From positions 92,995 to 156,994 of the forward strand of contig NZ_JAEPBG010000013.1 in assembly GCF_016632335.1 (NCBI RefSeq): a stretch of 64,000 bases of DNA. The letters are read 5' to 3'. The translations under genes and the position numbers were made by a program. This DNA is from Noviherbaspirillum pedocola (GTDB lineage: Bacteria; Pseudomonadota; Gammaproteobacteria; Burkholderiales; Burkholderiaceae_D). Below, in pieces: positions 1 to 9,085 of this stretch. The notes beneath the pieces are model-generated. The model saw only the letters and a program-made list of their open reading frames with translations. It was not told the DNA's origin and made no database searches. Each line of letters begins with the position of its first letter. Position 1 is the first letter of the stretch.

Positions 1-253
1 GCAGGTTCGGCAGCATCAGCGCAACCCGATCGCCGTCGGACAGGCCCGCAACCGTCTGCAGATGCGCGGCAAAGGCGCGCGACAGCGCATCGATGCGTGC
101 AAAGCTCAGCGTCGCGCCTTCATTGCTGAATGCCGGCTTTGCACCGTGGCGCGCGCAGACGGCACGCTGCAGGGCGGGCAGCGTGTCGAAGGCATGCAGA
201 TCGGCTTCGGCGGGCACGCCGCTCGGATAGCTTTGCAGCCAGGTCTTTTCCAT
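1..253 (-). CDS. fadD: Long-chain acyl-CoA ligase FadD, N-terminal part (cut by window edge)
   Basis: The 84 visible residues begin MEKTWLQSYPSGVPAE and contain SFARIDALSRAFAAHL and GDRVALMLPNL. These match the N-terminus of FadD, which activates long-chain fatty acids to acyl-CoA with ATP at the inner face of the membrane. The ATG at 253 has a GAGGAC ribosome site six bases upstream. It is the last visible gene of the minus-strand lipid operon, 77 bp after the wax ester synthase. Here it would supply acyl-CoA to both the reductase and the acyltransferase. The AMP-binding motifs lie outside the window, so the exact ligase class rests on the N-terminus alone. Confidence 0.88.
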   Translation of the reverse strand, partial: MEKTWLQSYPSGVPAEADLHAFDTLPALQRAVCARHGAKPAFSNEGATLSFARIDALSRAFAAHLQTVAGLSDGDRVALMLPNL

Positions 254-330
254 GGCCGTCCTCGCCGCGGTTATCGAAATCGGAATGGGGCAACGATGCG
301 CCTCACGCGCGGCGCGTTCCTTGACCTGCA

Positions 331-1758
331 TCACACCGGGGCCGGGGCCGCGGGCTTTTCGGCGAGCGGCCAGGGCGCGAGCAGGGCGTTGAGCAGCAGG
401 ATCTCGAACTCGTCGGTGAAAGCAGCCGCGAGGCTGCCCGGTTCATCGACCCGGTGCGCGTCGGCGACGATGCCGAAACTCACCTGACCCGCATAGCTGA
501 ACAGGCTGATGCCGGCGCCGATGTCGCCCGCCTGCGGCACCCAGAACAGCTGGCGCGCGATGCGCGCGCCCGCCAGCCAGCGCGGCGCATCCGGGCCATG
601 CACATTGCTGATGACGATGCTGGCGTTTGCCGACAGCGCCTCGAGCATCTGCTCGCGGAAGAATTCCGGCGCCACGCCCATGGCGCTGAGTATGGCGACC
701 GATACCTCGGCCTGGCCGGCGTCGCGCAGCGCGCGCATGCGCGTATGCGTTTCGCGCACCCGTTCGATCGGATCGGCGATCTCCAGCGGCAGTTCCAGGA
801 ACACCATGCCAAAGCCGTTGCCGAGCTCGGCGGCCGAGGCATCAGTGCGCAGGTTCACCGGGATCAGCGCGCGCAGCTGCACGTCGGCAACCGTGTCGCC
901 GCATGCGAGCAGCCAGGCGCGCAGCGCGCCGGCGACGCAGCCGAGCAGCACATCGTTGACGGTGCAGGCCAGCGCCTCGGCCAATGCCTTGACTTCGAAC
1001 AGCGATAGCGGCGGCGCCCATGCCAGCCGCTTGACGCCGCCGAGCGGCCCTTTCAGCCGCGTGGCGGAATCGGGCCGCATCGCGGCAATGACGCCGGCCT
1101 GTTCGACATAGCCGGTCCATTGCTGCGCCCGGGCAAGCGCTTGCCATGGCGACAGCAGCAGCGCGGTGCCCGCGTCGAACGCGGCCATGCCGCCGCGCAT
1201 CGCATCGGCCAGCGCCGCGCCGGGTGCGCCGAGCATGGTGGCCCAGGCCGGCCGCGACGGTTGCGCTTCGGCGCTCGTCTCGGAGGGTACATGCGCCGGG
1301 TTGGCATCGGTCATGGCCGCCACCACATGCAGCAGCGCGAAGCCGTCGCCATAGCAATGATGGATGCGCAGCAGCAGGGCGCTGCCCGCGCCGTGGCCAG
1401 ATTCGATATCGAACAGGTGCAGCTGCCACATCGGCCGCGCGGCATCGAGGAGCGAAGCCATCAATTCGGCCGCCGCCGCTTCCAGCGCGCCCGGTCCTGC
1501 CGGCAACACGACATGGCGCAAATGCCAGTCCAGATCGAAGGCATCGTCAGCTTCCCAATGCCAGCCGGTGAAGTCTTCGCGCACACGCTGGCGCAGCCGA
1601 TGAAAACGCAGCATGCGTTCCATGACGACATTGCGCAGCGCGCCGAAGGCTACGCGCTCGTCGAAGAGCAGCATGCCGCAGATGATCATGCGGTTGTTCG
1701 GCCGGTCCATGCGCAGCCAGGCGGCATCCAGCGCAGACAGGGAAGCGCGCTCGCTCAT
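331..1758 (-). CDS. Wax ester synthase / diacylglycerol acyltransferase (WS/DGAT)
   Basis: This 475-residue protein condenses acyl-CoA with a fatty alcohol (wax ester) or diacylglycerol (triacylglycerol). The signature HHxxxDG is present as HHCYGDG at residues 133-139; His134 would be the general base. Further family marks are ARPMWQLHLFD near 107-117 and an NDVLLG motif in the second half, where the family has a conserved Asn-Asp. The length fits bacterial enzymes such as Acinetobacter AtfA. I start at the ATG at 1758 because residues from MSERASLSALDAAWLRMD align with the family N-terminus. It begins 7 bp after the reductase stop, so translation is probably coupled. No membrane helix is obvious; these enzymes are usually peripheral on lipid bodies. 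Confidence 0.92.
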   Translation of the reverse strand: MSERASLSALDAAWLRMDRPNNRMIICGMLLFDERVAFGALRNVVMERMLRFHRLRQRVREDFTGWHWEADDAFDLDWHLRHVVLPAGPGALEAAAAELMASLLDAARPMWQLHLFDIESGHGAGSALLLRIHHCYGDGFALLHVVAAMTDANPAHVPSETSAEAQPSRPAWATMLGAPGAALADAMRGGMAAFDAGTALLLSPWQALARAQQWTGYVEQAGVIAAMRPDSATRLKGPLGGVKRLAWAPPLSLFEVKALAEALACTVNDVLLGCVAGALRAWLLACGDTVADVQLRALIPVNLRTDASAAELGNGFGMVFLELPLEIADPIERVRETHTRMRALRDAGQAEVSVAILSAMGVAPEFFREQMLEALSANASIVISNVHGPDAPRWLAGARIARQLFWVPQAGDIGAGISLFSYAGQVSFGIVADAHRVDEPGSLAAAFTDEFEILLLNALLAPWPLAEKPAAPAPV

Positions 1759-1765
1759 CGCCGCG

Positions 1766-3748
1766 TCACAGATGCACGCCGCGAAACAGTTGCTGCATGG
1801 CCAGCAGCTCGGGCGTGACTTCATGCGCCGGTATCGGCGGCGCGCCGGGCTCGGTGTCCGGGAACAGGCGGAAGGCGGAATTGAGCAGGATCTGCGCCAC
1901 GCCCGGCGCCATCGTCTGCAGCGCCGCGCCGGTCAGCCCGATGCGGGTCGCCACGCGCACCGGCTTTCTGATGATGGCTTCGACCACCAGCTCCGCCGCT
2001 TCTTCCGGTGTCAACGCCGGCACATGCTCGTAGACCCGTGTCGGCGCGATCATCGGGGTGCGCACCAGCGGCATGTTGACGATGCTGAACTTCACCCCGA
2101 CATCGGCGTACTCGGCCGCCGCGCACAGCGTCCAGGCGTCTAGCGCTGCCTTGGACGCGACATAGGCCGAGAAGCGCGGCGCATAGGTCAGCGCGCCTAT
2201 GGTGGAGATGTTGATGATCTGTCCGGCGCGGCGCTGCGCCATCTGCGGCAGGATGCCGAGCGCCAGGCGCATCGCGCCGAAATAGTTGAGCTGCATCGTG
2301 CGCTCGAGGTCGTGGAAGCGGTCGTAGCTCGCCTCCACGGTGCGCCGTATCGAGCGGCCGGCATTGTTGATCAGGATGTCGATGCGGCCATGCTCGGCCA
2401 GCACCTCGGCCAGCAGGCGGTCGCAGTCCGCCATGTCGGCGAGGTTGGCGGCGTGGGCATGCAGCGCAAGGCCGCGCGCGGCCGCCGTGGACTGTGCCGC
2501 CGCGAGCTTGTCCCGGTCGCGGCCGCAGATCAGCGTCAGCGCGCCGGCTTCAGCCACGCGCAGCGCAGTGGCCAGGCCGATGCCGGAAGAGCCGCCGGTC
2601 ACCAGCACTACCTTGCCGGCGACTTCGCCGCGCAGGCTGCGGTCGATGAACAGCTCCGGGTCCAGGTGCCGCTCCCAGTAATCCCAGATTGCGGCGGCGT
2701 AGCGTTCCAGCGGCGGACAGGCGATGCCGCTGTCGGCGAGCGCGGCGGCGGCTTCGCGGTTGTCGAAGCGCGTCGGGTAATTGATGAACTGCAGGATGCC
2801 TTCGGGCAGCGCGAGGTCGCGCATCAGCGCTTCGCGCAGGCGCCGCACTGGCGCCAGCGTCCCCAGTGCGCGCAGGATGCCCTGCGGGATGAAGCCGAAC
2901 AATGCGGCATTGATGCGCAGGCTCAGTCTCGGCGCATGCGCGGCGCGCGCGAAGATGTTCAGCGCTTCGCCGACGCGGTGCGGCGCCGGATCGGTCAGAT
3001 GAAAGCAGCGGCCGTCCAGGCCGGGCAGATGCGCGATCCAGCGCATTGCCGCCACCACGTAATCCACCGGCACGATGTTGATGCGCCCGCCCTCGATGCC
3101 GGGCGCAGGCATCCATGGCGGCAACAGGCTGCGCAGCCGCTGTATCGGCTTGAAGAAGTAATAGGGGCCGTCGGCCTTGTCGGCCTCGCCAGTGACGGAA
3201 TCGCCACCCACCATGCCGGGCCGGTAGATGCGCCACGGCACGCTGCACTCGTTGCGCACGATGCGCTCGGCTTCGTGCTTGGTGGCGAAATACGGATGCG
3301 CCAGACCTTCGGCTTCCTCGAACATGTCCTCGCGGAATACCCCTTCATACAGGCCGGCGGCCGCGATCGAACTGACATGATGAAAGCAACCGGCGCCGAT
3401 GCGCTGCGCAAAGGCCACCGCGCGCCGGGTGCCGTCGACATTGGCCGCGTGCAGCGCTTCGGCGCTTGCCGCCATGTCGTAGATCGCGGCGAAGTGGAAC
3501 ACATGGTCGATGTGCTGCGTGAGCGCATCGATGTCTGATGCGGCGATGCCGAGATCGGGCGCCAGCAGGTCGCCGGTCAGCGCGATTGCGCGTTCCGGCG
3601 TGGCATGCCACCACGCATACAGCGCCGGAAGCTTCGCGCGGCTGTCCTCGCGCACCAGGAACCACACCGTGCTGCCCGGCTCGCTGAGCAGCGCGCGGAC
3701 CATGCGTTTGCCGATGAAGCCGGTGGCGCCGGTGACGAAGTAATGCAT
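1766..3748 (-). CDS. Fatty acyl-CoA reductase (FAR), two fused SDR domains
   Basis: This 660-residue protein matches the Marinobacter long-chain fatty acyl-CoA reductase (about 661 residues), which reduces acyl-CoA to primary alcohol with NADPH. The N-terminal extended SDR/NAD-binding_4 domain opens with TGATGFIG at residues 6-13 and carries IYRPGMV and GPYYFFK. A linker containing INYPTRFDNREA joins it to a classical SDR domain near residue 380 (VLVTGGSSGIGLA, NNAGRS, and YVASK with the catalytic Tyr and Lys). The ATG at 3748 is preceded by AGGAG, 11 bp after the dehydrogenase stop. Beside a wax ester synthase, its likely job is to make the alcohol half of wax esters. Substrate chain length cannot be read from sequence. 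Confidence 0.93.
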   Translation of the reverse strand: MHYFVTGATGFIGKRMVRALLSEPGSTVWFLVREDSRAKLPALYAWWHATPERAIALTGDLLAPDLGIAASDIDALTQHIDHVFHFAAIYDMAASAEALHAANVDGTRRAVAFAQRIGAGCFHHVSSIAAAGLYEGVFREDMFEEAEGLAHPYFATKHEAERIVRNECSVPWRIYRPGMVGGDSVTGEADKADGPYYFFKPIQRLRSLLPPWMPAPGIEGGRINIVPVDYVVAAMRWIAHLPGLDGRCFHLTDPAPHRVGEALNIFARAAHAPRLSLRINAALFGFIPQGILRALGTLAPVRRLREALMRDLALPEGILQFINYPTRFDNREAAAALADSGIACPPLERYAAAIWDYWERHLDPELFIDRSLRGEVAGKVVLVTGGSSGIGLATALRVAEAGALTLICGRDRDKLAAAQSTAAARGLALHAHAANLADMADCDRLLAEVLAEHGRIDILINNAGRSIRRTVEASYDRFHDLERTMQLNYFGAMRLALGILPQMAQRRAGQIINISTIGALTYAPRFSAYVASKAALDAWTLCAAAEYADVGVKFSIVNMPLVRTPMIAPTRVYEHVPALTPEEAAELVVEAIIRKPVRVATRIGLTGAALQTMAPGVAQILLNSAFRLFPDTEPGAPPIPAHEVTPELLAMQQLFRGVHL

Positions 3749-3759
3749 CGCGCTTCTCC

Positions 3760-5403
3760 TCATGCGATTTCCATGCCGCTGCCCGCAAGCGGCGCGCCGG
3801 CAGCGGCATGGATCAGGTCGGCCGCCTTTTCCGCGATCATGATCGTCGGCGCATTGGTGTTGCCGCCGACGAGGGTCGGCATTACCGAGGCATCGACGAT
3901 GCGCAGCCCATCGATGCCGCGCACGCGCAGCGCATCGTCGACCACGGCCATGTCGTCGTTGCCCATGCGGCAGGTGCCGACCGGGTGGTAGATCGATTCC
4001 GCGCCGCGCGCAATGAAGCGCTCGATCGCGGCGTCGTCGCGCACAGCAACGCCGGGGCGGATTTCCTCGCCGCGGTAGGGATCGAATGCGGGAGCAGCCA
4101 GCACCCGGCGCGCCGCGCGCAGCGCCGCCTTCATGCCCGACATGTCTTCCGGTGCGGACAGGTAATCCGGATCGATGCGCGGCGCCAGGCGCCAGTCCGC
4201 GCCATTCAGGCCGATGCGGCCGCGGCTCTTCGGCCTCAGCACGCAGGCATGCAGCGCATAGCCGTGGCCGAACAGGGTCCTCGCGGCGGCGCGCAGGTTG
4301 CGCGCATGGTCATGCAGCCGTGCCGGCGTGAAATGGAATTGCAGGTCGGGCAGGTCCAGATCGGGCGCGCTGCGCACGAAGCCTCCCGCTTCGGCGGCAT
4401 TCGTGGTCCATGGGCCGCTGCGGTAGCCCAGGTAATCGGCGAGATTCCGGAACTGCGCCGCCAGCGTACGCGGCGACACGCCCAGCGACACTGGCTGCAG
4501 GCAGCGGTGCACGACCAGTACATCGAGATGGTCCTGCAGATTCGCGCCCACGCCGGGCAGCGTGTGCGCCACCGCGATGCCATGCCGCCGCAACTCATCT
4601 TCCGGGCCAATGCCCGAGAGCATCAGCAATTGCGGCGTGCCGATCGCCCCGCAACAGACGATCACTTCGCGCCTGGCCCGCACCGTCTTCAGCTCGCCTC
4701 CCTGCGCATAACGGATGCCGACCGCGCGACCGCCTTCCAGCAGCAGCCGTACTGCACGCGCGCCGGTGTGCACGGTGAGGTTGGCGCGCTCGCGCGCCGG
4801 TTGCAGATAAGCCCGCGCCGCGCTCCAGCGCTCGCCATTCTTCTGCGTCACATCGAACAGCCCCACGCCTTCCTGGCGCGCACCGTTGAAATCGTCGTTG
4901 AGCGGATAGCCCGCTTCGTGCGCCGCTTCAATGAAGACCCGCGACAGCACATTCGGGCAGCGCTGGCGGGTCACGTTTAGCGGCCCCTGCGCGCCATGCC
5001 AGGGCGAGCCGCCGAGCGATTCATGATGTTCGGCGCGCAGGAAATAGGGCAGCACCTCGGCATGGGACCAGCCATGGTTGCCGAGCGCGGCCCAGGCGTC
5101 ATAGTCGGATGGATGGCCGCGGACATAGATCATCGCGTTGCTGGAACTGCTGCCGCCCAGGGTTTTGCCGCGCGGCCAGAACAGGCGGCGATGATCGAGA
5201 TGCGTCTGCGGCTCGGTGAAGTAGCGCCAGTTCAGGCGCCGGCTCATCATCAGCCACATCAGGCCGATTGGCATGCGAATGAGCGGGTTCGTATCCGCCG
5301 GCCCGGCTTCAAGCAGGCATACGCTGGCGTTGGGGTCGGCGCTGAGCCTGCCCGCCAGCACGCATCCGGCCGACCCGGCGCCGGCGATCACGTAATCGTG
5401 CAT
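3760..5403 (-). CDS. AlkJ-like GMC-family alcohol dehydrogenase
   Basis: This 547-residue FAD enzyme of the glucose-methanol-choline family begins MHDYVIAGAGSAGCVLAGRL, a Rossmann FAD-binding fold. It has the GMC signature (PRGKTLGGSSSSNAMIYVRG) near residues 75-95 and ends with HPVGTCRMG, which carries the active-site His, and GNTNAPTIMIAEKAAD. Resemblance is closest to AlkJ, the membrane-associated dehydrogenase that oxidises medium- and long-chain alcohols to aldehydes. It is first in the operon; the following FAR starts 11 bp downstream. Pairing an alcohol-forming reductase with an alcohol-oxidising enzyme suggests control of the fatty alcohol pool or use of external alcohols or alkanes. 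A choline dehydrogenase role is less likely in this context. Confidence 0.88.
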   Translation of the reverse strand: MHDYVIAGAGSAGCVLAGRLSADPNASVCLLEAGPADTNPLIRMPIGLMWLMMSRRLNWRYFTEPQTHLDHRRLFWPRGKTLGGSSSSNAMIYVRGHPSDYDAWAALGNHGWSHAEVLPYFLRAEHHESLGGSPWHGAQGPLNVTRQRCPNVLSRVFIEAAHEAGYPLNDDFNGARQEGVGLFDVTQKNGERWSAARAYLQPARERANLTVHTGARAVRLLLEGGRAVGIRYAQGGELKTVRARREVIVCCGAIGTPQLLMLSGIGPEDELRRHGIAVAHTLPGVGANLQDHLDVLVVHRCLQPVSLGVSPRTLAAQFRNLADYLGYRSGPWTTNAAEAGGFVRSAPDLDLPDLQFHFTPARLHDHARNLRAAARTLFGHGYALHACVLRPKSRGRIGLNGADWRLAPRIDPDYLSAPEDMSGMKAALRAARRVLAAPAFDPYRGEEIRPGVAVRDDAAIERFIARGAESIYHPVGTCRMGNDDMAVVDDALRVRGIDGLRIVDASVMPTLVGGNTNAPTIMIAEKAADLIHAAAGAPLAGSGMEIA

Positions 5404-5700
5404 GGAAACTCCCGGCCGGGAAGTCGCCCGGCATTCGCAACCATCATAGGCGCGGCTGCGATGCCGGAAACAGGCCCGAATGTCGCGGGAATGATGCAGG
5501 CCAAGCCTCTTTGCCGTTGTGCGCAGTGACAGGCCGGTATGTGGCGTAACGCAGGCCGGCCAGGCCCTCCGGCCGGGCGCGAGTCGTGCAAGGTTTGGCT
5601 TAGCGCAGGGAAAAGCGTTCGCGGCAGCACAGAATGGATGTGGAGCGGGCGCATCGATCCGCCTTTGAGGGCCATGCAGGGTGTTTAGGAGACAAGACCG

Positions 5701-7056
5701 ATGAAACCCATGCCATGCGCGCGCCTGTCGCCGGGCGCGGCTTGCGTGCTCGGCGCCATCATGCTTGCCGGCGGCACGGCACACGCGGGCGGCTTCGCGC
5801 TGAACGAGATGAGCGCCGGCGCCATCGGCACCGCGTTCGCCGGCGTTGCCGCGACGGCCGAGGATGCCAGTACGCTCTTCTACAATCCCGCCGGCCTGGC
5901 GCGCATGAGTGGGCGGCAATTCGTTGCCGTCGGCTCGGGCATCAAACCGTCGGTCGAGTTTTCCAATGCCGGGTCGACGTCGGCCGCGCGCACGCCGCTC
6001 ACGGGCGGCTCCGGCGGCGATGCGGGCGGCTGGGCGTTCGTGCCGGCGTTGTTTTATGCCGCCGACATCAATCCGGCACTGCGCTGGGGCATCGGGCTGT
6101 ACTCGCCCTTCGGGCTGCGGACTTCCTATGAAGAAGGCTGGACCGGCCGCTATCAGGCGCTCGAATCGAATCTGAAGACGTACAACATCAATCCGGCGCT
6201 GTCGTACAAGTTCAGCGACACCCTGTCCTTCGGCGCCGGCGTCAGCGCCGAGTATGCCGACGTCAAGCTGTCGCGGGCCATCGATTTCGGCAGCGCCTGC
6301 GTCGGCAGCATCGGCGTGGCGCCATGCGCGCGCGCCGGCGTGCTGCCGCAAGCCGCCGACGGCCGGGTCACGCTGGACGGCACCGACTGGGCCTTCGGCT
6401 TCAACCTCGGCGTGCTGTATGCGCCGACGCCGGCGACCCGCATCGGTCTGGCATATCGTTCCGGGATCAACCACGGTTTGTCCGGCGGCACGGCCCATTA
6501 CGACAAGCCGGCCGCGCTTCCCGCGGCCTTGGCCGCTTCGCGCAGCTTCGCCGACACCGGCGTTTCCGCCGATCTTGATCTGCCGGACACCCTGAACCTG
6601 AGCGCCTACACCGAGATCAGCCGTCGGTGGGCGTTGATGGCAGATATCAACTGGACGCACTGGAGCCGCTTCAATGCCTTGCGGGTGCGCTTCGACAATG
6701 GCGCGCCGGACAATGTGTTGCGCGAGGAATGGCAGGACACGCTGCGCTTCGGCATCGGCGCGCATTACCGCTACAACGACGCCTGGCTGCTGCGCGCGGG
6801 CGTTTCCTATGAACAGTCGCCGGTGAAGAATGCCAGCCTGCGCACGCCGAGCGTGCCGGACGCGTCGCGCCGCATCGCTGCCTTCGGCGTGCGCTATCAG
6901 GCCACGCCGCAGAGCGCCTGGGACTTCGCCTACGCACATATCTTCATCGGCAATGCGGCTGTCAATCGCGCCGAGCCGCCGCTGGGCGGCACGCTGGTTG
7001 GAGCCTTTGATAACAACGTCAACATCGTGAGCCTGCAATATCGATATTCCTTCTGA
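5701..7056 (+). CDS. FadL/OMPP1/TodX-family outer membrane transporter
   Basis: This 451-residue beta-barrel precursor has a signal peptide ending at THAGG. The FadL-family N-terminus follows (GGFALNEMSAGAIGTAFAG, then the conserved EDASTLFYNPAGLARM). The last residues, VSLQYRYSF, end in an aromatic residue typical of outer membrane barrels. Such proteins take up long-chain fatty acids or other hydrophobic compounds. The start has a good ribosome site (TTAGGAGA). The gene is divergent from the wax ester operon across a 297-bp gap, so it may import fatty acids, alcohols or alkanes for that pathway. The substrate is inferred from the family and neighbours only. Confidence 0.9.
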   Translation: MKPMPCARLSPGAACVLGAIMLAGGTAHAGGFALNEMSAGAIGTAFAGVAATAEDASTLFYNPAGLARMSGRQFVAVGSGIKPSVEFSNAGSTSAARTPLTGGSGGDAGGWAFVPALFYAADINPALRWGIGLYSPFGLRTSYEEGWTGRYQALESNLKTYNINPALSYKFSDTLSFGAGVSAEYADVKLSRAIDFGSACVGSIGVAPCARAGVLPQAADGRVTLDGTDWAFGFNLGVLYAPTPATRIGLAYRSGINHGLSGGTAHYDKPAALPAALAASRSFADTGVSADLDLPDTLNLSAYTEISRRWALMADINWTHWSRFNALRVRFDNGAPDNVLREEWQDTLRFGIGAHYRYNDAWLLRAGVSYEQSPVKNASLRTPSVPDASRRIAAFGVRYQATPQSAWDFAYAHIFIGNAAVNRAEPPLGGTLVGAFDNNVNIVSLQYRYSF

Positions 7057-7119
7057 GATTTCTTTCGCGGACCTCATTTCCTCGTGTGCACCGCCGACAG
7101 CCCAACCCGGCAATCCTGC

Positions 7120-8715
7120 ATGCCCGCAAGTCCCACGCTTGCGGACCAGCGCAGGCTCATCGACGCGTTTGCCGCGAAGCTCGGGCGCATGCACGGTTCG
7201 GTGCGGGAATTTGAAACGCACATATCGCGGGTGCTGGTGGCGGGCGAGCAGGCATGGAAGTTCAAGAAGGCGGTGCATACGCCCTTCCTCGACTTCTCCA
7301 CGATCGAGAAGCGCCGTCGCTGCTGCGAGGAAGAACTGCGCCTGAACCGGCGCCTGGCGCCGGAGATCTATCTCAGTGTCGAAGCCATCGGCGGCGCGTG
7401 CGACGCTCTTCTTGCCGACGCCAACGGAGCGGCCCTGGAGTATGCGGTGAAGATGCGCGCATTCAGCCAGGACGCGCTGTGGAGCGAACGCCTGCGCCAC
7501 GGCCGGCTTGCCGCAACGGAAATCGATGACATGGCGCAGCGCCTGGCCGACTTCCATCACGATGCGGCGGCAGCGATCGAAGACGATCCCTGGGGCACGC
7601 CCGAGGCGCTGGACCGGATCGCGGCGGAAGTCTTTGATGCGCTGATGCCCATGGCGCCGGACCGCGCCGCGGCGAAGAATGTGGCGCGGTTGCGCAAGAC
7701 TTTGGGCCTGCAGGCCATCGCGCTGCATCCGGTCTTTCTCCGGCGCAGAAGCACGAGTCGGATCAGGGAATGCCATGGTGATCTGCATTGCGGCAATGTC
7801 GTCACGATCGGGGGCCGGGCAACGGCCTTCGATTGCATCGAATTCAACGACAGCATGCGCTGGATCGATGTGATGAACGACCTTGCCTTCCTGTACATGG
7901 ACTTGAGCCATCGCGGCCGGGCGGATTTCGCCGCCCGGCTGCTCAACGCTTACCTTGAATGCAGCGGCGACTACGATGGCTTGCGCGTGCTGCGCTATTA
8001 CAGGACCTTGCGCGCGCTGATCCGCTGCATGGTTGCCTGGCTGCGCGCGTCGCAACTGGCAGAAAATGCGCAGGGCGCTGCAAGCTTGCTGGCCGAGGGA
8101 CGTGCCTACCTGGAGGCGGCCCAGCGCAGCGCCGCGCCCGCACGGCCGGCGATCGTGATTACCCACGGCCCATCCGGAAGCGGGAAGTCCACCCTGACGG
8201 GATGGATGCTGGAGCGGCTCGGCGCGGTGCGCCTGCGTTCCGATGTCGAGCGCAAGCGGCTGCATGGACTGGCCTCAACGGATAGAACCGGCGGCGGCGA
8301 TCTGTATGACGAGGCCGCTACGCGGGCCACCTATGCGCGCCTGGAAATGCTGGCAGCGGCGGCCGCATGCGCCGGTTTCATCACCATCGTCGATGCTGCC
8401 TTTCTCGACAGCGCCCAGCGCAAGCCGTTCCGCCTGCTGGCCGCGCGGCTGCGCATTCCGTTCTTCATCCTCGATCTGAAAGCCAGCGGCGCGGTGCTGC
8501 GTGAGCGCGTTGCCGCACGGGCCGCGCGGAACCAGGATGCGTCGGACGCCGGCGTGGCGGTATTGGCGACGCAGCTGGCGCGCATGCAGCCGCTCGACGC
8601 CGAGGAAGCGCCGGTTGCCCTCGCCATCGATGCGGAAGCAGACATGGGCCAGCAGGCCGAACAAGCGCGCGCGTCGCTGTTGCGCCGGATGCGGGCGTGG
8701 CGCGGCGTCGAATGA
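7120..8715 (+). CDS. Aminoglycoside phosphotransferase-like kinase fused to a P-loop (AAA_33) domain
   Basis: This 531-residue protein has two parts. The N-terminal half is an APH/choline-kinase-like fold with the catalytic loop HGDLHCGNV and a following FDCIEFND metal-binding Asp. The C-terminal third starts with a Walker A motif, GPSGSGKST, typical of small-molecule or polynucleotide kinases of the AAA_33 group. This fusion is common in proteobacteria but its substrate is unknown; antibiotic resistance should not be assumed. I use the ATG at 7120; a GTG at 7084 is also in frame and neither has a clear ribosome site. It follows the FadL gene by about 60 bp on the same strand and may be co-transcribed. 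Confidence 0.85.
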   Translation: MPASPTLADQRRLIDAFAAKLGRMHGSVREFETHISRVLVAGEQAWKFKKAVHTPFLDFSTIEKRRRCCEEELRLNRRLAPEIYLSVEAIGGACDALLADANGAALEYAVKMRAFSQDALWSERLRHGRLAATEIDDMAQRLADFHHDAAAAIEDDPWGTPEALDRIAAEVFDALMPMAPDRAAAKNVARLRKTLGLQAIALHPVFLRRRSTSRIRECHGDLHCGNVVTIGGRATAFDCIEFNDSMRWIDVMNDLAFLYMDLSHRGRADFAARLLNAYLECSGDYDGLRVLRYYRTLRALIRCMVAWLRASQLAENAQGAASLLAEGRAYLEAAQRSAAPARPAIVITHGPSGSGKSTLTGWMLERLGAVRLRSDVERKRLHGLASTDRTGGGDLYDEAATRATYARLEMLAAAAACAGFITIVDAAFLDSAQRKPFRLLAARLRIPFFILDLKASGAVLRERVAARAARNQDASDAGVAVLATQLARMQPLDAEEAPVALAIDAEADMGQQAEQARASLLRRMRAWRGVE

Positions 8716-9085
8716 GTCGTCGAATGCGGCGGGAAGGGCAGGCTGCATCGCGTCTTCAGCGCGTCATCGCCGGAGGTGCGCGCCGGACTCGTAGCCGTCC
8801 AGCCTTTCCAGACCAGCCCGCCGCGTGCGGACTTGTGATTCACACGCTGCTGTTATTCACGAATCGAATGGCGAATATCTCAAACGAGAATTTCGTTTAT
8901 TGGCGGCAAGAGCGTATCTTTCGCCCTGTCTCCTCCACCCTCCCAAGGATGGATTAACCCGCTCCCCGTCAAGGCGAGCGGGTTTTTTTTCGCCCTCGTC
9001 CTGGCATCGGCATCACTTGGGATTTGCAATGTCGTCCATTGCGGATCATTGAAGATATTCAGCAACCCTGAGGATGAGCCCGGAG
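8716..9085. other. 370-bp intergenic region with possible small RNA
   Basis: No protein gene is supported here. It contains a short hairpin (AAACGA at 8882-8887 pairing with TCGTTT at 8893-8898), a C-rich stretch at 8921-8946 and a strong terminator at 8956-8990. The arrangement looks like the 3' part of a small RNA. It could also simply end the upstream transcript, although the terminator lies about 240 bp after that gene's stop. Confidence 0.4.
8956..8990 (+). terminator. Rho-independent terminator
   Basis: The arms AACCCGCT (8956-8963) and AGCGGGTT (8977-8984) pair perfectly and run into a tract of eight T. It terminates plus-strand transcription, either from the kinase gene or from a separate small RNA. 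Confidence 0.85.

Noticed and set aside
2312..3538. 408-residue plus-strand open frame
   Set aside because: It is a shadow of the fatty acyl-CoA reductase gene; its translation is rich in Arg, Gln and Ala without any recognisable domain.
5404..8265. A very long minus-strand open frame continuing upstream of the alcohol dehydrogenase
   Set aside because: It lies antisense to the FadL and kinase genes, has low-complexity Arg/Gln/His/Ala-rich translation and no motifs. Only the part from 5403 down matches a real family.
7120..8715. Reading the APH-like domain as an aminoglycoside resistance gene
   Set aside because: The fusion with an AAA_33 P-loop domain and the chromosomal context are those of a housekeeping family of unknown substrate.
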